NCBI RefSeq assembly: GCF_018336155.1
Contig: NZ_JAGYHF010000006.1
Location: 186,001-250,000 of the forward strand
Direction of reading: 5' to 3'
From: Pseudomonas rustica
Lineage (GTDB): Bacteria; Pseudomonadota; Gammaproteobacteria; Pseudomonadales; Pseudomonadaceae
DNA length: 64,000 nt
The notes below the pieces were generated by a model. The model worked only from the letters and a program-made list of their open reading frames with translations. It was not told the origin of the DNA and made no database searches. The translations under genes were made by a program, and so were the position numbers. Shown here piece by piece: positions 1 to 9,183 of the stretch. Positions within the stretch are counted from its first letter, which is position 1, and each line of letters opens with the position of its first letter.

Positions 1-1
1 C

Positions 2-781
2 ATTGAGAAAGTCGAGAGCGGTTACCTGCTCGACACCACCCTCGGCCAGGTTCAGTGCCAGTCGCTGGTGATCGCTACCGGCGGCCTGTCGATCCCGACG
101 CTCGGCGCCACCGGTTTTGGTTATCAAGTGGCCAAGCAATTCGGCCATGAACTGCTGCCGACCCGCGCCGGCCTGGTGCCGTTCACCATCACCGACCAGC
201 TCAAGGAATTGTGCACCGAGCTGTCCGGGACGTCGGTGGATTGTCTGGTCAGCTGCAACGATCAGAGCTTTCGCGAGAACATCCTGTTCACTCACCGCGG
301 CCTCAGCGGCCCGGCGATTTTGCAGATCTCGTCGTTCTGGGAATCGGGCGATACAGTGGAGATCAACCTGCTGCCGGATCACGACGCGGCGAGCTGGCTG
401 CAACAGCAAGTGGCCGAGCGTCCGAACAGTGAATTGAAAACTTTGCTGGGTGAGATTTTCACCAAGAAGATGGCCAATCTGCTGGCGGATAACTGGTTTG
501 TCTCCAAGCCGATGAAGCAGTACACCCACGCAGAGCTGGCGGAGATCGCCGAGAAGCTGGGCAGCTGGAAAGTCGTGCCGGCGGGAACTGAAGGTTATCG
601 CACGGCCGAAGTGACTCTCGGTGGCGTTGATACCCGCGAAGTGTCGTCCAAGACCATGGAATCGCTGAAAAGCCCCGGCCTGTATTTCATTGGCGAAGTG
701 CTCGACGTCACTGGCCACTTGGGTGGCTTCAACTTCCAGTGGGCCTGGGCCTCCGGCTACGCCGCCGCGCAATACGCCTGA
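2..781 (+). CDS. FAD-dependent oxidoreductase, HI0933/YhiN family (5' end cut by window)
   Basis: The frame is open from the first bases of the window to the TGA at 779-781, so the N-terminal FAD-binding part lies outside. The visible part has an ATGGLSIPTLGATG segment typical of HI0933/YhiN-type flavoproteins, where a GG-rich strand contacts FAD. Near the end it has YFIGEVLDVTGHLGGFN, the conserved C-terminal FAD-contact region of this family. Family members are annotated as NAD(P)/FAD-dependent or aminoacetone-oxidase-like enzymes; the physiological substrate is not established. It is followed by a REP-type inverted repeat and reads the same way as the FUSC transporter gene downstream. Confidence 0.9.
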   Translation: MEKVESGYLLDTTLGQVQCQSLVIATGGLSIPTLGATGFGYQVAKQFGHELLPTRAGLVPFTITDQLKELCTELSGTSVDCLVSCNDQSFRENILFTHRGLSGPAILQISSFWESGDTVEINLLPDHDAASWLQQQVAERPNSELKTLLGEIFTKKMANLLADNWFVSKPMKQYTHAELAEIAEKLGSWKVVPAGTEGYRTAEVTLGGVDTREVSSKTMESLKSPGLYFIGEVLDVTGHLGGFNFQWAWASGYAAAQYA

Positions 782-796
782 CCGAAACAACACTCC

Positions 797-886
797 CCCT
801 GTAGGAGCTGCCGAAGGCTGCGATCTTTTGATCCTGTTTTAAGATCAAGATCAAAAGATCGCAGCCTTCGGCAGCTCCTACAGGGG
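797..886. repeat. REP-type inverted repeat pair
   Basis: Two long arms, CTGTAGGAGCTGCCGAAGGC... and its reverse complement, face each other with a short AT-rich centre around TTTTAAGATC. This would form a long hairpin. The same family recurs at 5163-5199 (single arm) and 24199-24284. Such elements are dispersed intergenic repeats of fluorescent pseudomonads. Here it lies between two genes reading the same way and may limit readthrough. Confidence 0.9.
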
Positions 887-996
887 TAGCGGGCGATCAA
901 GGAACACTTTTTGCTGTCAGATGTGATCGCCGCCATTGCGTCGGCGTCATTACTGGCTCAATTTAGCGGCATCGCCTCGGAAGGCCTTCGCACTTC

Positions 997-3189
997 ATGT
1001 CCTCGACCTCGTTTCGTCAGTCTTTGCGGCGCCTGTGGGCGCTGGATAAATTCAGCTACAGCGTGCGGGTGTTCATCGCCCTGACCGGCAGCATGGCGCT
1101 GTGTTGGTATCAGGATGAAATGGGCCTGTTGATCCCGTTGTTCCTCGGCATCATCGCCAGCGCCCTGGCCGAAACCGACGACAGTTGGCAGGGCCGCCTC
1201 AACGCCCTCGCCGTGACGCTGGTGTGTTTCAGCATCGCCGCGCTGTCGGTGGAATTGCTCTTCCCCTACCCCATCGTGTTTGCCATTGCCCTGGCGCTGG
1301 CGAGTTTCGGCCTGACCATGCTCGGTGCGCTCGGCGAGCGCTACGGGGCGATTGCCTCGGCGACGCTGATTCTGTCCGTGTACACGATGATCGGCGTCGA
1401 TCAACGCGGCGGCGCGGTCACCGATTTTTGGCACGAACCGATGCTGCTGGTCGCCGGCGCCGCGTGGTACGGCTTGCTCTCGGTGTTGTGGCAGGCGCTG
1501 TTTTCCAATCAACCGGTGCAGCAAAGTCTGGCGCGACTGTTCCGCGAACTGGGCTTTTACCTGAAGCTGAAATCCTCGCTGTTCGAGCCGATTAGGCAGA
1601 TGGACGTCGAAGCGCGGCGTCTGGAACTGGCCCAGCAAAACGGTCGTGTGGTGGCGGCGCTGAACAGTGCCAAAGAAATCATCCTGCACCGGGTCGGCAA
1701 CGGTCGCCCCGGCTCGAAAGTCAGCCGCTACTTGAAGCTGTACTTCCTCGCGCAGGACATTCACGAACGCGCCAGTTCTTCGCACTATCCGTACAACGCC
1801 CTCGCTGATGCGTTTTTCCACAGCGACGTGCTGTTCCGCTGCCAACGCCTGTTGCGCCAGCAAGGCAAAGCCTGCCGAGCGCTGGCCGAGTCGATCCAGT
1901 TGCGTCAGCCGTTCATCTACGACGCCAGTTTTGCCGAAGCCCTCAGCGACCTCGACGCGTCCCTCGAACACCTGCGCATCCAGAGCAACCCGGCCTGGCG
2001 CGGGCTGCTGCGCTCGCTGCGCGCACTGGCGGCCAACCTCGGCACCCTCGACCGCTTGCTCAGCGACGCGAGCAATCCCGATGCCTTGGCTGACGCGACC
2101 GACAGCAGCCTGCTCGACCGTTCACCACGCAATTTCAAAGACGTCTGGATTCGCCTGCGCACACAACTGACGCCGACGTCGCTGCTGTTCCGTCATGCCC
2201 TGCGCCTGCCATTGGCGCTGAGTATCGGCTACGGCATGGTGCATTTGATTCACCCGTCGCAAGGCTACTGGATCATTCTCACCACGCTGTTCGTCTGCCA
2301 GCCGAACTACGGCGCGACGCGGCGCAAACTCGGTCAGCGGATTTTCGGCACCGCCATCGGCCTGACCGTGGCGTGGGCGCTGTTCGATCTGTTCCCGAAC
2401 CCGTTGGTGCAATCGTGTTTCGCCATCGCCGCCGGCGTGGTGTTCTTTACCAACCGCACCACGCGCTACACCTTGGCGACCGCGGCGATCACCATCATGG
2501 TGTTGTTCTGCTTCAATCAGGTCGGCGACGGTTACGGGCTGTTCCTGCCACGGCTGTTCGATACCTTGCTCGGCAGCTTGATTGCGGGGCTCGCGGTGTT
2601 CCTGTTCCTGCCGGACTGGCAGGGTCGACGCCTGAACAAAGTGCTGGCCAACACCCTGACCTGCAACAGCATCTATCTGCGGCAGATCATGCAGCAATAC
2701 GCCGCCGGCAAAAGCGACGACCTCGCTTATCGTCTCGCCCGGCGCAATGCGCACAACGCCGATGCGGCGCTGTCGACGACACTGGCGAACATGCTCATGG
2801 AGCCGGGGCATTTCAGGAAGGAAGCGGATGTCGGTTTCCGCTTTCTGGTGCTGTCGCACACGTTGCTGAGTTATCTGTCAGGCCTGGGCGCGCATCGCGA
2901 GACGCAGTTGCCGGCGGAGGTGCGCGAACAGTTGATCGATGGCGCCGGAGTGAAACTGGCGGCGAGCATTGATGAAATCGCTCAAGGGCTGGCGAGCAAG
3001 CAGCCGATTGCGATTCAGAGTGATGAAGAAGAAGCGCTGGCCAATGAGCTGGAGCAGATGGCCGATGAGATTGATGAAGGGCAGCGGTTGGTGCAGACGC
3101 AATTGGCGCTGATTTGCCGGCAGTTGGGGCCGTTGCGCACTTTGGCGGCGCATCTGATCAAGGATACCAGTGAGGTTAGTGCTGGCTGA
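997..3189 (+). CDS. yccS: YccS/YhfK-type FUSC family inner-membrane transporter
   Basis: The protein has 730 residues, the usual length for YccS. An N-terminal cluster of hydrophobic segments (about 25-165) is followed by a soluble helical middle part, then a second hydrophobic cluster (about 395-535) with the typical SQGYWIILTTLFVCQPNYGATRRK-like segment, and a helical C-terminal tail. This two-half layout is that of FUSC (fusaric-acid-resistance-like) proteins. The transported substrate is unknown; efflux of aromatic acids is known only for related members. The ATG at 997 gives the full family N-terminus. It stands alone between two repeat elements. Confidence 0.88.
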   Translation: MSSTSFRQSLRRLWALDKFSYSVRVFIALTGSMALCWYQDEMGLLIPLFLGIIASALAETDDSWQGRLNALAVTLVCFSIAALSVELLFPYPIVFAIALALASFGLTMLGALGERYGAIASATLILSVYTMIGVDQRGGAVTDFWHEPMLLVAGAAWYGLLSVLWQALFSNQPVQQSLARLFRELGFYLKLKSSLFEPIRQMDVEARRLELAQQNGRVVAALNSAKEIILHRVGNGRPGSKVSRYLKLYFLAQDIHERASSSHYPYNALADAFFHSDVLFRCQRLLRQQGKACRALAESIQLRQPFIYDASFAEALSDLDASLEHLRIQSNPAWRGLLRSLRALAANLGTLDRLLSDASNPDALADATDSSLLDRSPRNFKDVWIRLRTQLTPTSLLFRHALRLPLALSIGYGMVHLIHPSQGYWIILTTLFVCQPNYGATRRKLGQRIFGTAIGLTVAWALFDLFPNPLVQSCFAIAAGVVFFTNRTTRYTLATAAITIMVLFCFNQVGDGYGLFLPRLFDTLLGSLIAGLAVFLFLPDWQGRRLNKVLANTLTCNSIYLRQIMQQYAAGKSDDLAYRLARRNAHNADAALSTTLANMLMEPGHFRKEADVGFRFLVLSHTLLSYLSGLGAHRETQLPAEVREQLIDGAGVKLAASIDEIAQGLASKQPIAIQSDEEEALANELEQMADEIDEGQRLVQTQLALICRQLGPLRTLAAHLIKDTSEVSAG

Positions 3190-3197
3190 CCAGACGC

Positions 3198-3265
3198 CTT
3201 CGCGAGCAAGCCCGCTCCCACAGTTGGAATGCGGTTTAAATGTGGGAGCGGGCTTGCTCGCGAAG
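3198..3265. repeat. REP-type inverted repeat pair (CGCGAGCAAGCCCGCTCCCA type)
   Basis: CTTCGCGAGCAAGCCCGCTC and its reverse complement flank a short unlike centre. The same type recurs at 4756, 10798, 13857 and 22823. It lies just after the stop of the FUSC gene and before the 3' end of the convergent solute-binding gene, so it may act as a bidirectional transcription barrier. Confidence 0.9.
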
Positions 3266-3302
3266 AGGCCATCAGCAACAACACTACTCCGGGATCAAAA
3301 AC

Positions 3303-4040
3303 TCACATCCCATGCTGGCGCAGCATCCGCTCATAACTCCCATCCGCCTTCATCGCCGCAATCGCCTTATCAAACCCCGCGACAATCTGCGCATGCTGCG
3401 GATTCTTCAGGCTGACCAAAATATGCAGGCTGTTCTCACTCAACGGCTTGGGCAAAAACTCCACCGAGTTGCGCACCTTGGCTGATTCCCGCGCCAGGTA
3501 ATACTTCGCCACGTACTCATCTTCCAGCGTCAACTTGACCCGATCCGCCGCGAGCATGCGCACGGCCATGGCGAAGTTATGCACAGGGACTTTCTGCAAT
3601 GCCGTGTCGGCATCGAACGGCGCCGAATAGGCATAACCGCGCACCACCGCAATCGGATAGGTGTGCAGTTGTTGCAAATTGGAATAGTCGAGTGGCGTGT
3701 CTTTGCGCTTGAGAAAGCGGATGCGGTTGAGCAGATATTCGCCGGAAAACTGTCCGAGTCTGGTGCGGTCTTCGTTGTACCAAGCGTTGACCAACACGTC
3801 ATAACGCCCTTCGCCCACCCCCATCAGCGCCCGCGCCCACGGCACTTGCTCGTAGCCACTGGCATATCCGGCGCGGGCCAGCGCGGTGCTGACGATGTCG
3901 GTGGCCAGGCCGCCATTGACCAGCGTGTCGTCGGTAAAGGGCGGCCAGATATCAAACACCAGCCGCAGCTTGTCCGCTGCAGCGGTTTGAGCCAGCAGGA
4001 GCAGTCCGATCAACGCAAAGGCTCGATACACACGCGGCAT
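3303..4040 (-). CDS. Periplasmic solute-binding protein, amino-acid type (SBP family 3)
   Basis: The 245-residue protein begins with a cleavable signal peptide (about residues 1-22, ending AQTAAA). The mature part starts LRLVFDIWPPFTDD, typical of family-3 periplasmic binding proteins. Mid-protein segments such as GRYDVLVNAWYNEDRT and YPIAVVRGYAYS fit a two-lobe fold. No permease or ATPase gene is adjacent, so it may be an orphan sensor-type binding protein or serve a distant ABC transporter. The ligand cannot be told from sequence. Confidence 0.85.
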   Translation of the reverse strand: MPRVYRAFALIGLLLLAQTAAADKLRLVFDIWPPFTDDTLVNGGLATDIVSTALARAGYASGYEQVPWARALMGVGEGRYDVLVNAWYNEDRTRLGQFSGEYLLNRIRFLKRKDTPLDYSNLQQLHTYPIAVVRGYAYSAPFDADTALQKVPVHNFAMAVRMLAADRVKLTLEDEYVAKYYLARESAKVRNSVEFLPKPLSENSLHILVSLKNPQHAQIVAGFDKAIAAMKADGSYERMLRQHGM

Positions 4041-4295
4041 GCTTGAAAATCCTTAGCGGGCGGGCTGCCCGGCCTGTTTTCAGTCAAAACCCCAAGGCCC
4101 CTTACCGGCAAAACCCAGGCACTAACAGTAGCTCAACGGAGCCAGTGCACAGCGCTCTCCAGCAGATTACACAAAGACGTGACGACCGCGAGAAAGGAAT
4201 GATGGCATTTTGATCTTTGTCACAGACTCTTACGCCATGCAGACATCAAAGGCGTGGGCGCTTAGTATCCGGACACACGTTCAAGGAGTCGGCAA

Positions 4296-4748
4296 ATGAA
4301 TATCGAGTGGATCTGCAAACATCACAGCGATCTGGGCAAGGAGCAGCTGTACGCCATTTTGAAGCTGCGCTCGGAAGTGTTCGTGGTCGAACAGAAATGT
4401 GCCTACCTGGATCCGGATGGTCAGGATCTGGCGGGCGACACCTACCATTTGATGGGTTGGGCCGATGATCAACTGGTCGCCTACCTGCGCCTGCTGGATC
4501 CGGAATCCCAGGGCGGTGACGTGGTGATTGGCCGCGTGCTGACCTCAACGGAGGGACGCGGTAAAGGCCTGGGCCACGAGATGCTGGAAGAGGCGTTGAA
4601 ACAGGCTGAGAAGAACTGGCCAGCGATACCGATCTATCTGTCGGCGCAGGCGCATTTGCAGGGGTATTACGGCAAGTACGGGTTTGTGGCGGCGGGTGAG
4701 GAATATCTGGAGGATGACATTCCGCATATTGGAATGCGTCGCTCTTAA
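4296..4748 (+). CDS. elaA: GNAT N-acetyltransferase, ElaA-like
   Basis: A 150-residue GNAT protein. It carries the ElaA signature FVVEQKCAYLDPDGQD near residues 28-45 and the acetyl-CoA loop region GRVLTSTEGRGKGLGHEML at about 79-98 (R/Q-x-x-G-x-G/A form). The C-terminal YGKYGFVAAGEEYLEDDIPH is typical of the family. An AAGGAG Shine-Dalgarno sits about 8 bases before the ATG at 4296. The substrate of ElaA proteins is not firmly known. It is a single-gene unit ending in a REP pair. Confidence 0.88.
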   Translation: MNIEWICKHHSDLGKEQLYAILKLRSEVFVVEQKCAYLDPDGQDLAGDTYHLMGWADDQLVAYLRLLDPESQGGDVVIGRVLTSTEGRGKGLGHEMLEEALKQAEKNWPAIPIYLSAQAHLQGYYGKYGFVAAGEEYLEDDIPHIGMRRS

Positions 4749-4755
4749 GGGCCCT

Positions 4756-4820
4756 TTCGCGAGCAAGCCCGCTCCCACACCTGGGATGCATTCCCCTGTG
4801 GGAGCGGGCTTGCTCGCGAA
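4756..4820. repeat. REP-type inverted repeat pair
   Basis: TTCGCGAGCAAGCCCGCTCC and its reverse complement surround a centre containing CTGGGATGCATTCCCCTG. It lies between the converging GNAT and winged-helix genes. Same family as 3198-3265. Confidence 0.9.
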
Positions 4821-4845
4821 GGCGTCAGCTCAGGCACAGCAACTT

Positions 4846-5142
4846 TCAGGGATATTCCAGCACCGCTTTTATCTGCCGCAAATTACGCTCAATCCACCCC
4901 CGATCAATCGCCCCCCACTCGCGAATCCGATAACGCCCGGCATGGTTGCGTGCGCCCTCTTCCTGCTCGAATTCACAAATGATATCCAGATCCGCCAGCG
5001 CCGCGATCGTGTCCTGCGCCGTGCGCCGGGGCATGCCGGTCACTTCGGTCAGCGTCGGCACACTCGGCGCCAGGCCGCTGTCGATCAGGTACGCTACGTA
5101 TAGGCGGCGATAGAAACTGCTTTTGGTCTTGCTGACGTCCAT
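4846..5142 (-). CDS. Small winged helix-turn-helix protein
   Basis: About 98 residues starting MDVSKTKSSFYRRLY; an ATG 12 bases upstream (MGPC) is equally possible. I do not extend further upstream because that sequence is a REP arm. The segment PSVPTLTEVTGMPRRTAQDTIAALADLDI (about 30-58) reads as a helix-turn-helix, followed by a wing-like stretch and a basic C-terminus. Conserved hypothetical family in Pseudomonas as far as I can recognise; target unknown. It follows the metallopeptidase gene on the same strand. Confidence 0.75.
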   Translation of the reverse strand: MDVSKTKSSFYRRLYVAYLIDSGLAPSVPTLTEVTGMPRRTAQDTIAALADLDIICEFEQEEGARNHAGRYRIREWGAIDRGWIERNLRQIKAVLEYP

Positions 5143-5162
5143 GCATGGGCCCATTAATTGGA

Positions 5163-5199
5163 AAATCAAAAGATCGCAGCCTGCGGCAGCTCCTACAAA
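5163..5199. repeat. Single REP arm, overlapping a gene end
   Basis: AAAATCAAAAGATCGCAGCC followed by TGCGGCAGCTCCTAC is one arm of the same repeat as 797-886, without a partner arm nearby. Its right end runs into the last codons of the M48-type peptidase gene, so the repeat supplies or abuts the extreme C-terminus of that protein. Confidence 0.75.
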
Positions 5200-5681
5200 T
5201 CCCGCCACGTCAGGTACACACGCAGATCAAACTCGATCTGGTGATACCCCGGCAGCATGTGCTCGCACAATTTATAAAACGCCTTGTTGTGATCCGACTC
5301 TTTGAAGTGCGCCAGTTCGTGCACGACGATCATTTTCAGAAAGTCCGGCGCGGCGTCCTTGAACAACGAGGCGATACGAATTTCTTTCTTCGATTTGAGC
5401 TTGCCGCCCTGCACCCGCGACACCGTGGTGTGCAGACCGAGGGCGCGGTGGGTCAGGTCGAGGCGGTTGTCGAACAGCACCTTGTCGATGGCCGGGGCGT
5501 TGCGCAGGTATTCCTGCTTGAGATCCAGCGCGTAGCTGTACAACGCCTTGTCGCTCTGCACATCGTGCCGCCCCGGATAACGCTGGCTCAGGTAATCGCC
5601 CAAACGCCCTTCGGCGATCAGTTGGCGCACCTGATCCTGCAATTGCGCGGGATAGGCCTGGAGGTACTTCAACACGGTCAT
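5193..5681 (-). CDS. YgjP-like (M48-type) metallopeptidase
   Basis: 162 residues. The zinc motif reads VVHELAHFKESDHNKAFYKL at about 119-138: HELAH supplies two His ligands and the later H (SDHNKAF) matches the extra conserved His of the YgjP/DUF45 group. Length is shorter than classic M48 enzymes and no membrane segment is seen, consistent with a soluble SprT/YgjP-like protein. Substrate unknown. Its final codons coincide with a REP arm. The winged-helix gene follows about 50 bases downstream. Confidence 0.85.
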   Translation of the reverse strand: MTVLKYLQAYPAQLQDQVRQLIAEGRLGDYLSQRYPGRHDVQSDKALYSYALDLKQEYLRNAPAIDKVLFDNRLDLTHRALGLHTTVSRVQGGKLKSKKEIRIASLFKDAAPDFLKMIVVHELAHFKESDHNKAFYKLCEHMLPGYHQIEFDLRVYLTWRDL

Positions 5682-5727
5682 GGACGGGCGGCACGGTTCG
5701 AAAAAAAGGTGCGCCAGTGTAGCGAAT

Positions 5728-7851
5728 TCAACCGGGCAGCGCGCTCCAGTCGAAAGGCTCGGCGAAGCTGGCGGCGTCTTCGGCGATCAACGGCCGCGCG
5801 ACGAGGAAACCTTGCACGTACTCGCAGCCATGCGCCTGCAGCCATTGGTATTGCTCGATGGTTTCGACCCCTTCGGCGATCACCAGCAAACCGTACTGTT
5901 TGCACAGGTTGAGCACGGTGCTCACCAGCGAAGCGTCGCGTGCAGAGTCGGGTAATCGAGCGATGAGGTGGCGATCGAGTTTAAGCGTGTCCAGCTCCAG
6001 ATCACGCAGATGCGCCAGCGAACACGGGCCAGAACCGAAATCATCCAGCGCCACCCGCACGCCGAGATTGCGCAACAAGCGCAGTTGCTTGCGGGTTTCG
6101 TCAGGGTTTTGCATCAAGGCTTCTTCGGTGACTTCAACTTCCAGTTGCCGAGGCTGCAGCGCATGGCGCTCCATGACCTGACGCAATTCAGTGACCAGAT
6201 TCGGCATGCTGAACTGGGTGTTGCTCAAACTCACACCAAGCACCAGATCTTCAGCGAACAAGGCTTCCCAGGCTTTGCGTTGACCAGCGCCGCGATGATA
6301 AATCCAGCTGCCGAGCCGACTGATCAACCGCGCCTCTTCCAGCAACGGCAAAAACAGCCCCGGCGGGACATCGCCAACGCTCGGGTGCTGCCAGCGCAGC
6401 AGTGCTTCAAACCCACGGATCTGGCCAGTGTCGATGGCCACTTGCGGCTGATAAACCAGATTGAAATCACGGTTCTCGATGGCGGTGCGCACGCTCTCTT
6501 CGAGCATCAAGCGCGAACGGGCGCGGCCATTCATTTCGTGATCATAGAAGCGATATTGCTGACGACCGGCGCGTTTGGCTTCGTACATGGCAATGTCGGA
6601 GGCGCGCAGCAAACCGTCGAGGTTTGAGCCGCAGTCCGGAAACGTCGCGATACCGATACTGGCGCCGAGGGCGATATCCAGTCCTTCGATCTGCTGGCAG
6701 ATGGAAACGCGCTCGATGAGTTTCTCGGCAATCTTTGCCGCTTGCTCAGGGAATTCCAGATCCAGCAGTGCGGTGAATTCATCGCCGCCCATACGCGCGA
6801 GGATATCGAACGGTCGCAGGCAAGCCTTCAACTGTTCAGAAACCCAACGCAATACGCGGTCGCCAGCATCGTGACCCAGCGAATCGTTGACCCGTTTGAA
6901 GCCATCGAGATCCAGATACAGCAGCACCCAACTGCTGTCGCTGCGCTCCCCACGCAGCAGCAGGTTTTCAACGGTCTGGTAGAAACCTCGGCGATTGAGC
7001 AAACCGGTCAAAGGATCGGTAACCGCTTGGAATTCCAGTTGCTGATGAAGGTGACGTACGACCGACATGTCCAGCACGGTCACCACCATCGCGTGCTGCT
7101 CAGACGGCAGCGCAGCACATGAAAGCGCCACCGGCACCTGCTGGCCCGGCGCGGTGCGTAATAAAGCGTCGTGCAGTCTTAGCGTTTCCCCACGTTTGTA
7201 GCCGGCATAAAACTCGGAATCGGCCCACACGGGAATGTGCGGTTTCTGCAGGTAGTCGAGAAACTCCTTACCCTCCAGCTCCGTTACTGGCGCGTTGAGC
7301 AGCCGGGAAATCGCCGGGTTGGCAAAACGGATCACGCCGTCCTCGCCCACCACCAAAATCCCTTCGGCAGCGTTATCCAATACCGAAGCATTAAAGGCTC
7401 GCGCCGCTTCCAGATCATGACTCAAACGCTGCAAGGCGCGGCGATTACGCTGGTGTTCCAGCAACGCCTGCACCTTGGGCTTGAGAATCTGTGGATCGAA
7501 CGGTTTGAACAGGTAATCCACTGCACCGCTGGCGTAACCCTTGATCACGGCATCCTGAGATTGCTCGTTGGCGGTGAGGAAAATAATTGGCGTAAGGCGC
7601 GTACGCTGACTGCCGCGCATCAGCCGCGCGACCTCGAAACCGTCCATACCCGGCATCTGCACATCGAGCAGTACCAGATCGACGTCGTGTTCCAGCAACA
7701 GACTGAGCGCCTCGAAACCGGAGGCGGCGGTGATGACCTGCCAGTCCTGACGCTGCAGCAACGCGCGCATGCTGATCAGGTTTTCAGGGTAATCATCAAC
7801 AATCAATAGGACAGAGTTGCCTTCACCTGGCGGGGGTTGCGCGCATTCCAT
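5728..7851 (-). CDS. Response regulator with REC-PAS-GGDEF-EAL domains (c-di-GMP turnover)
   Basis: 707 residues. Domain order: REC receiver (about 13-130, phospho-acceptor in LVLLDVQMPGMDGFE), short coiled linker, PAS (about 155-260, FNASVLDNAAEGILVV), GGDEF (about 275-440, active-site MGGDEFTALL intact) and EAL (about 450-700). The EAL motif reads GFEALLRWQHP, with later VTEEALMQNP and ALDDFGSG metal/catalytic segments present, so both cyclase and phosphodiesterase sites look complete. Likely controls c-di-GMP and thus motility or biofilm in response to a partner kinase. No kinase gene is adjacent. The upstream gap (7852-8173) separates it from the divergent alginate lyase gene. Confidence 0.92.
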   Translation of the reverse strand: MECAQPPPGEGNSVLLIVDDYPENLISMRALLQRQDWQVITAASGFEALSLLLEHDVDLVLLDVQMPGMDGFEVARLMRGSQRTRLTPIIFLTANEQSQDAVIKGYASGAVDYLFKPFDPQILKPKVQALLEHQRNRRALQRLSHDLEAARAFNASVLDNAAEGILVVGEDGVIRFANPAISRLLNAPVTELEGKEFLDYLQKPHIPVWADSEFYAGYKRGETLRLHDALLRTAPGQQVPVALSCAALPSEQHAMVVTVLDMSVVRHLHQQLEFQAVTDPLTGLLNRRGFYQTVENLLLRGERSDSSWVLLYLDLDGFKRVNDSLGHDAGDRVLRWVSEQLKACLRPFDILARMGGDEFTALLDLEFPEQAAKIAEKLIERVSICQQIEGLDIALGASIGIATFPDCGSNLDGLLRASDIAMYEAKRAGRQQYRFYDHEMNGRARSRLMLEESVRTAIENRDFNLVYQPQVAIDTGQIRGFEALLRWQHPSVGDVPPGLFLPLLEEARLISRLGSWIYHRGAGQRKAWEALFAEDLVLGVSLSNTQFSMPNLVTELRQVMERHALQPRQLEVEVTEEALMQNPDETRKQLRLLRNLGVRVALDDFGSGPCSLAHLRDLELDTLKLDRHLIARLPDSARDASLVSTVLNLCKQYGLLVIAEGVETIEQYQWLQAHGCEYVQGFLVARPLIAEDAASFAEPFDWSALPG

Positions 7852-8173
7852 GCTGCTTCTCTTCTCGGGACTACAGGTCGGTTCCGGTAAAAACCGTACA
7901 CATACTGAGCGTTCACTCTAGTCCGGGATCTGTAAAAGCAATAGCTGTCATCAGGCCATCATTTAACCAAACGTGCCATTTACCGACTAACGGTCACCGC
8001 TGCAGCCCCCGGAATCCGGGAAAGATGGCATTTCGACAGGATGTTGACGTCAATCATCTGCCAAACGGGCGTTAACAAAAAACGCCTCTACGCTTATAAA
8101 GGCCGCCCCCCAAAAGGCGCGGGCTAGAGCTTCTGGCACCCGCGTTCAGGATGAACTGAGTGGAAGAACCGAC
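7852..8173. other. Divergent intergenic region, no gene seen
   Basis: 322 bases between the start of the c-di-GMP gene and the start of the PL7 lyase gene. It must hold both promoters. I see no repeat element, RNA gene or strong palindrome. A GGAAG Shine-Dalgarno lies about 7 bases before the lyase ATG. Confidence 0.5.
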
Positions 8174-8842
8174 ATGATCGATCTCGCAACCTGGAACCTC
8201 AGCGTTCCCGTCGGCAGTCCGCCGTACACCGTCGAAACCTCAAAACTGGTGAATGGCTTCAAAGATCAGTACTTCCATTCCGACACCGGCACCTTGTTCT
8301 TCTGGTCACCGGTCACCGGCTCTAAAACCGAAAACGCCATCTATCCGCGCACTGAACTGCGCGAGACCTACAGCAATGGCACGCTGCGAAACTGGTACTA
8401 CCCGGATGCGGACAACCTGCTGCGCGCGACGGTCACGGTCAACAAAGTGCCGAGCTCGGGCAAAATCGTGATCGGCCAGATTCATGCGTATGAAAGCCAG
8501 CGGCCAATGGTGAAACTCGAATATCAGTACAAGACCAAGACTGAAACCGGCAATCTCGTGATCAAAGTGCGCATGCACCCGGATGACAAAGAAAGCCGCG
8601 TTATTACTTTGGCCACCGGGATCAAACTGGATAACGAATTCAACTACCTCATCCACCTGAGCCCGGGCGGCGCGCTAGGCGTGAGCGCGGCCGGTTATCA
8701 ATGGGATTCCCAGATCAGCGCAACGTGGCGGGATAAGCCGCTGTACTTCAAGGCCGGGGTTTACGTACAAGACAACACCGGTTACACCAGCGAAGGCGGC
8801 CAGGTGACCTTCACCAAACTGGATATCGATCACGATAAATAA
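8174..8842 (+). CDS. Polysaccharide lyase family 7 (alginate lyase)
   Basis: 222 residues with the three PL7 signature strands: YPRTELRE (about 55-62, R-x-E-L-R form), IGQIHAYE (about 100-107, QIH) and YFKAGVYVQD (about 190-199). The QIH and R/Y residues form the catalytic groove that cleaves alginate by beta-elimination. There is no signal peptide: the protein starts MIDLATWNLSVPVGS, and the frame upstream has no better start codon. It may act in the cytoplasm or leave by a non-Sec route. No other alginate gene is adjacent. Confidence 0.92.
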   Translation: MIDLATWNLSVPVGSPPYTVETSKLVNGFKDQYFHSDTGTLFFWSPVTGSKTENAIYPRTELRETYSNGTLRNWYYPDADNLLRATVTVNKVPSSGKIVIGQIHAYESQRPMVKLEYQYKTKTETGNLVIKVRMHPDDKESRVITLATGIKLDNEFNYLIHLSPGGALGVSAAGYQWDSQISATWRDKPLYFKAGVYVQDNTGYTSEGGQVTFTKLDIDHDK

Positions 8843-8930
8843 CCCACCGAGGCCCCCCTGTGGGAGTTGGCTTGCCAACGATGACGGCCTCGCAGACACC
8901 TCCTACCTGGCAGATCACATCCGATCCAAC

Positions 8931-9020
8931 TGTAGGAGTGAGCCTGCTCGCGATGTCGGACCAGCATTCAACATCTGTGCTGAATGACCCATCGCGATCG
9001 CGAGCAGGCTCACTCCTACA
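8931..9020. repeat. REP-type inverted repeat pair (GGAGTGAGCCTGCTCGCGA type)
   Basis: TGTAGGAGTGAGCCTGCTCG and its reverse complement are separated by about 45 bases. A related single arm (CTGTGGGAGTTGGCTTGCCA) lies just before, near 8858. They fill most of the gap between the lyase gene and the 103-residue gene. Confidence 0.85.
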
Positions 9021-9183
9021 GGTGATCACTTGTTTACTGCACAAGTATCGCGAAATGTTATTAAAAACTGTCAACTCTGACAGGCGACACAGAAAAAGGC
9101 ATAGTTTAAGTTTCTCTCTGCAATTAAAAATCAAGCATCAATTCTGGTTCACCTAGAAACCTTATACAAAAAGGATTTTTATC

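Noticed and set aside
4246..4791. Long leftward frame over the GNAT gene
   Set aside because: Antisense shadow of the elaA-like gene, Pro- and Arg-rich, typical of high-GC shadows.
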